Assembly (NCBI GenBank): GCA_030747885.1
Contig: JASLJW010000009.1
Span: 1 to 17,395, forward strand
Direction of reading: 5' to 3'
DNA length: 17,395 nucleotides
DNA from: Candidatus Thalassarchaeaceae archaeon
Lineage (GTDB): Archaea; Thermoplasmatota; Poseidoniia; Poseidoniales; Thalassarchaeaceae
In this document: positions 15,715-17,395 of the stretch, piece by piece
Layout: each line of letters opens with the position of its first letter
Numbering within the stretch: position 1 is the first letter of the stretch
Notes under the pieces: generated by a model
Database searches by the model: none
What the model was told of the DNA's origin: nothing
What the model saw: the letters and a program-made list of their open reading frames with translations, nothing else
Made by a program: the position numbers and the translations under genes

Positions 15715-16776
15715 TTAGATTTGATTTTCAAACACCAAAATCTGAGAATCTGAATCGTCACCAGAAAAAAATGAACAGGTTGCAGAAGAACTCTCTAACA
15801 CGGTTAACGAACCTGCATCAATTTGAATCTGAAGAACTGGAAGACCTGCTGAAGAAAGAATAGATGAAAGTGGCGAAAGTATCGTGGAACCTGCTCCCTC
15901 CATCCTCCATGATCCTGCAGCATCAATTTCTCCTAGGTCTTGAAGACAATTTGATGAGGGAGGAATTGTGGTCTCAGTTAGGGCAAACCACGACCCAAGA
16001 AAACCTGCTTCTGATAACTCAAGATTTTCCGGAATAAACACTTCAATTTCTTGAAGAGGAGGCTCCACGGCAATTGAATCCTCGACTACACCTCGCTTCA
16101 CATTCATTTCGATGTCCCATGATGAAATAGCGTTACAGGTGAAACTATTGGGCAGACATGCTCTGACCAATTCCTCCCCTTCAGAAATTTGTTCGGTGAA
16201 AAGATTCGGACCTGTCCTCGATGCATAACCTGAACCTGTTTCAACAAGGAATGAGCCACTTCCTTGGTCCACTAACCATGGAGAATACGAATGAATGACA
16301 TGTACCATTTGATTGAATGATGATGCACCTGCATCCCAATCCAAATGAAACCATTCCTGCAAAAGGAAACCGTTTGAATCACGTTCTTCGATATGATCAA
16401 TGATCATTTCTGCTTCAATTCGACCTGAACGACCTTGATCGTCAAACAATTCCGTGATGTTGACTGTTCCTGAGATTCTCCTGCCTTCCAAATCATGGTT
16501 ACAATTCTCGCATTTTGTTGGTTCTAATATACTGACTTCTAGATTGAATGATGCTTTCGCACCAACGTCAAACAAATCCAGATTTAGTGAATCCATTGCA
16601 GATCTTGTCGAAAGCTGAATTTGACCATCCAATGAAGTAACTGGCGCTACAATTTCCTCTGTCTCATCAAAGGACACCTCTACCCAAGTTGTTGCCAGAA
16701 TAACGGCAGCCAAACATAAGGCCTCAAACCATCGAAATTCGGTTCCCACAAGCAAACCGAAACGCCCACATTTCAT
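15715..16776 (-). CDS. Membrane-anchored extracytoplasmic protein of unknown function
   Basis: I do not recognise the 353-residue protein. Residues about 16-35 form one hydrophobic segment after a short basic N-terminus, giving a signal anchor or uncleaved signal peptide. The rest is soluble, rich in Ser, Glu and Ile/Val, and looks mostly beta. It carries a CENC pair (89-92) and further cysteines (among them C207, C214 and others nearer the end) that could form disulfides outside the cell. No lipobox is evident. The ATG at 16776 follows GGTAGG by three bases; a TATA-like AAAGATAC about 20-25 bases upstream would make the mRNA nearly leaderless. It is the first gene of the probable minus-strand unit with the giant surface protein (33 bases downstream) and the RND transporter, so a role in the same envelope function is likely but unproven. 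Confidence 0.72.
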   Translation of the reverse strand: MKCGRFGLLVGTEFRWFEALCLAAVILATTWVEVSFDETEEIVAPVTSLDGQIQLSTRSAMDSLNLDLFDVGAKASFNLEVSILEPTKCENCNHDLEGRRISGTVNITELFDDQGRSGRIEAEMIIDHIEERDSNGFLLQEWFHLDWDAGASSFNQMVHVIHSYSPWLVDQGSGSFLVETGSGYASRTGPNLFTEQISEGEELVRACLPNSFTCNAISSWDIEMNVKRGVVEDSIAVEPPLQEIEVFIPENLELSEAGFLGSWFALTETTIPPSSNCLQDLGEIDAAGSWRMEGAGSTILSPLSSILSSAGLPVLQIQIDAGSLTVLESSSATCSFFSGDDSDSQILVFENQI

Positions 16777-16870
16777 GTGCCTACCGCTAAAATTGTATCT
16801 TTAGACAGTAATTCTGTCTCGGAAGGGGCCAAATATCAGCACTTCTGCGGACAGACTAAGGTGAGTCGAC
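16777..16870. promoter_or_regulatory. Divergent promoter region with a 6-bp inverted repeat
   Basis: This 94-base gap separates the divergent starts of the 353-residue gene and the MscS-like gene. AGACAG (16803-16808) and CTGTCT (16814-16819) form a perfect inverted repeat around TAATT, well placed as an operator or a small hairpin. For the plus strand, AAATATC (16831-16837) under a purine-rich GGAAGGGG is a good TATA/BRE candidate, about 25 bases before a start site near 16857. AGGTGAG then lies five bases before the ATG at 16871. Confidence 0.42.
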
Positions 16871-17395
16871 ATGGCAGACGCAATGACCCAGGTAAATGAT
16901 GCTTGGAATCAGTTCAACGAACTCTTGGATTCAGGGTCGCAGGTATCGATTATTACCAAGGTTGGGCTAACAATAATCGGAATTTTTTTCATGATTCTTC
17001 TTGAGAAGAACTTCATTCTTCGACGCTGGGAAGGGATTGTTGCTGCAACCGATGCTGCATGGGATGACAAAATTTTCGGACCATTAAGAACACGTATCTA
17101 CATTTTCACAGTAGTTGGTGGAGCGAACATAGGGGCATATTGGATTGAAGATTCAAATCCAGGAATCGTGGAAGCTTCAGCTCCACTATTCAATTCAATG
17201 TTCATCATACTGGCTGCCACCCTTGCGAGTGTCACAGTCAAATTCATTCTTCCAGAACTTCTCAATCGATTTCAACGTCAATCAGCAGTGACTGTTTCAG
17301 GCGGGAACCCTCTACTGGTATTCCTTTTCAGAGCAACCATATGGTTTGGTGGGCTATACCTCTCCCTTTCCGAATTGGGAATCGAATTGTTTGGA
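16871..17395 (+). CDS. MscS-like mechanosensitive channel, N-terminal membrane part (runs off the window)
   Basis: The frame is open from the ATG at 16871 to the last base, 175 residues with no stop. Hydrophobic segments lie at about 26-46, 74-92, 106-128 and 147-170. The last, NPLLVFLFRATIWFGGLYLS followed by LSELGIEL, has the look of the helix that precedes the pore helix and beta domain in MscS-family proteins. These channels open under membrane tension to release solutes during osmotic downshift. The defining pore helix and MscS beta domain lie beyond the edge, so the family call rests on the N-terminal pattern only. AGGTGAG five bases upstream supports the start. It is divergent from the surface-protein unit. 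Confidence 0.68.
   Translation, partial: MADAMTQVNDAWNQFNELLDSGSQVSIITKVGLTIIGIFFMILLEKNFILRRWEGIVAATDAAWDDKIFGPLRTRIYIFTVVGGANIGAYWIEDSNPGIVEASAPLFNSMFIILAATLASVTVKFILPELLNRFQRQSAVTVSGGNPLLVFLFRATIWFGGLYLSLSELGIELFG

Overview
The window most likely comes from a marine archaeon, probably a Poseidoniales-type (Marine Group II) euryarchaeon. The domain call rests on a stand-alone Taw1 (the archaeal wyosine-pathway radical SAM enzyme, with both of its cysteine triads intact). It is supported by a giant secreted protein anchored by a C-terminal membrane helix and carrying DSDGDGxxD calcium repeats, and by mostly short intergenic gaps. The finer placement is inference from the style of the surface proteins; no rRNA or other phylogenetic marker is present.

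Layout. (1) 1-1765: the tail of an unidentified gene, msrA (methionine sulfoxide repair, minus strand) and taw1 (tRNA-Phe modification, plus strand), the last two divergent across a 127-base gap. (2) 1766-7037: a restriction-modification island. It holds hsdM (+), hsdS (-, tail-to-tail with hsdM, 8 bases apart) and, divergent from hsdS, a 693-residue protein (+). That protein has a SAP-like DNA-binding motif and a candidate PD-(D/E)XK nuclease core but no visible helicase or ATPase motifs. No hsdR is seen. (3) 7067-8308: a class I SAM-dependent methyltransferase with a long C-terminal extension (-). (4) 8393-16776: a probable three-gene minus-strand unit. Its order of transcription is a membrane-anchored 353-residue protein, a 1685-residue calcium-repeat surface protein, and an RND/MMPL-type transporter whose start overlaps the surface-protein stop as ATGA. 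(5) 16871-end: the N-terminal membrane part of an MscS-like channel (+), divergent from that unit and cut by the window edge.

How the genes work together. The M and S proteins should form a type I-style adenine methyltransferase. The neighbouring nuclease candidate is the best guess for the restriction partner, which would make a type I-like specificity module paired with a non-helicase nuclease; this is the most novel part of the window. The RND protein and the giant surface protein are probably translationally coupled and may act together at the cell surface. The surface protein carries three cysteine-poor LDL-receptor-A-like repeats, three thrombospondin type 3 repeats, a transmembrane anchor and a Trp-rich cytoplasmic tail. 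No rRNA, tRNA, CRISPR array, insertion sequence or replication origin was recognised, and no stretch over 300 bases lacks a gene.
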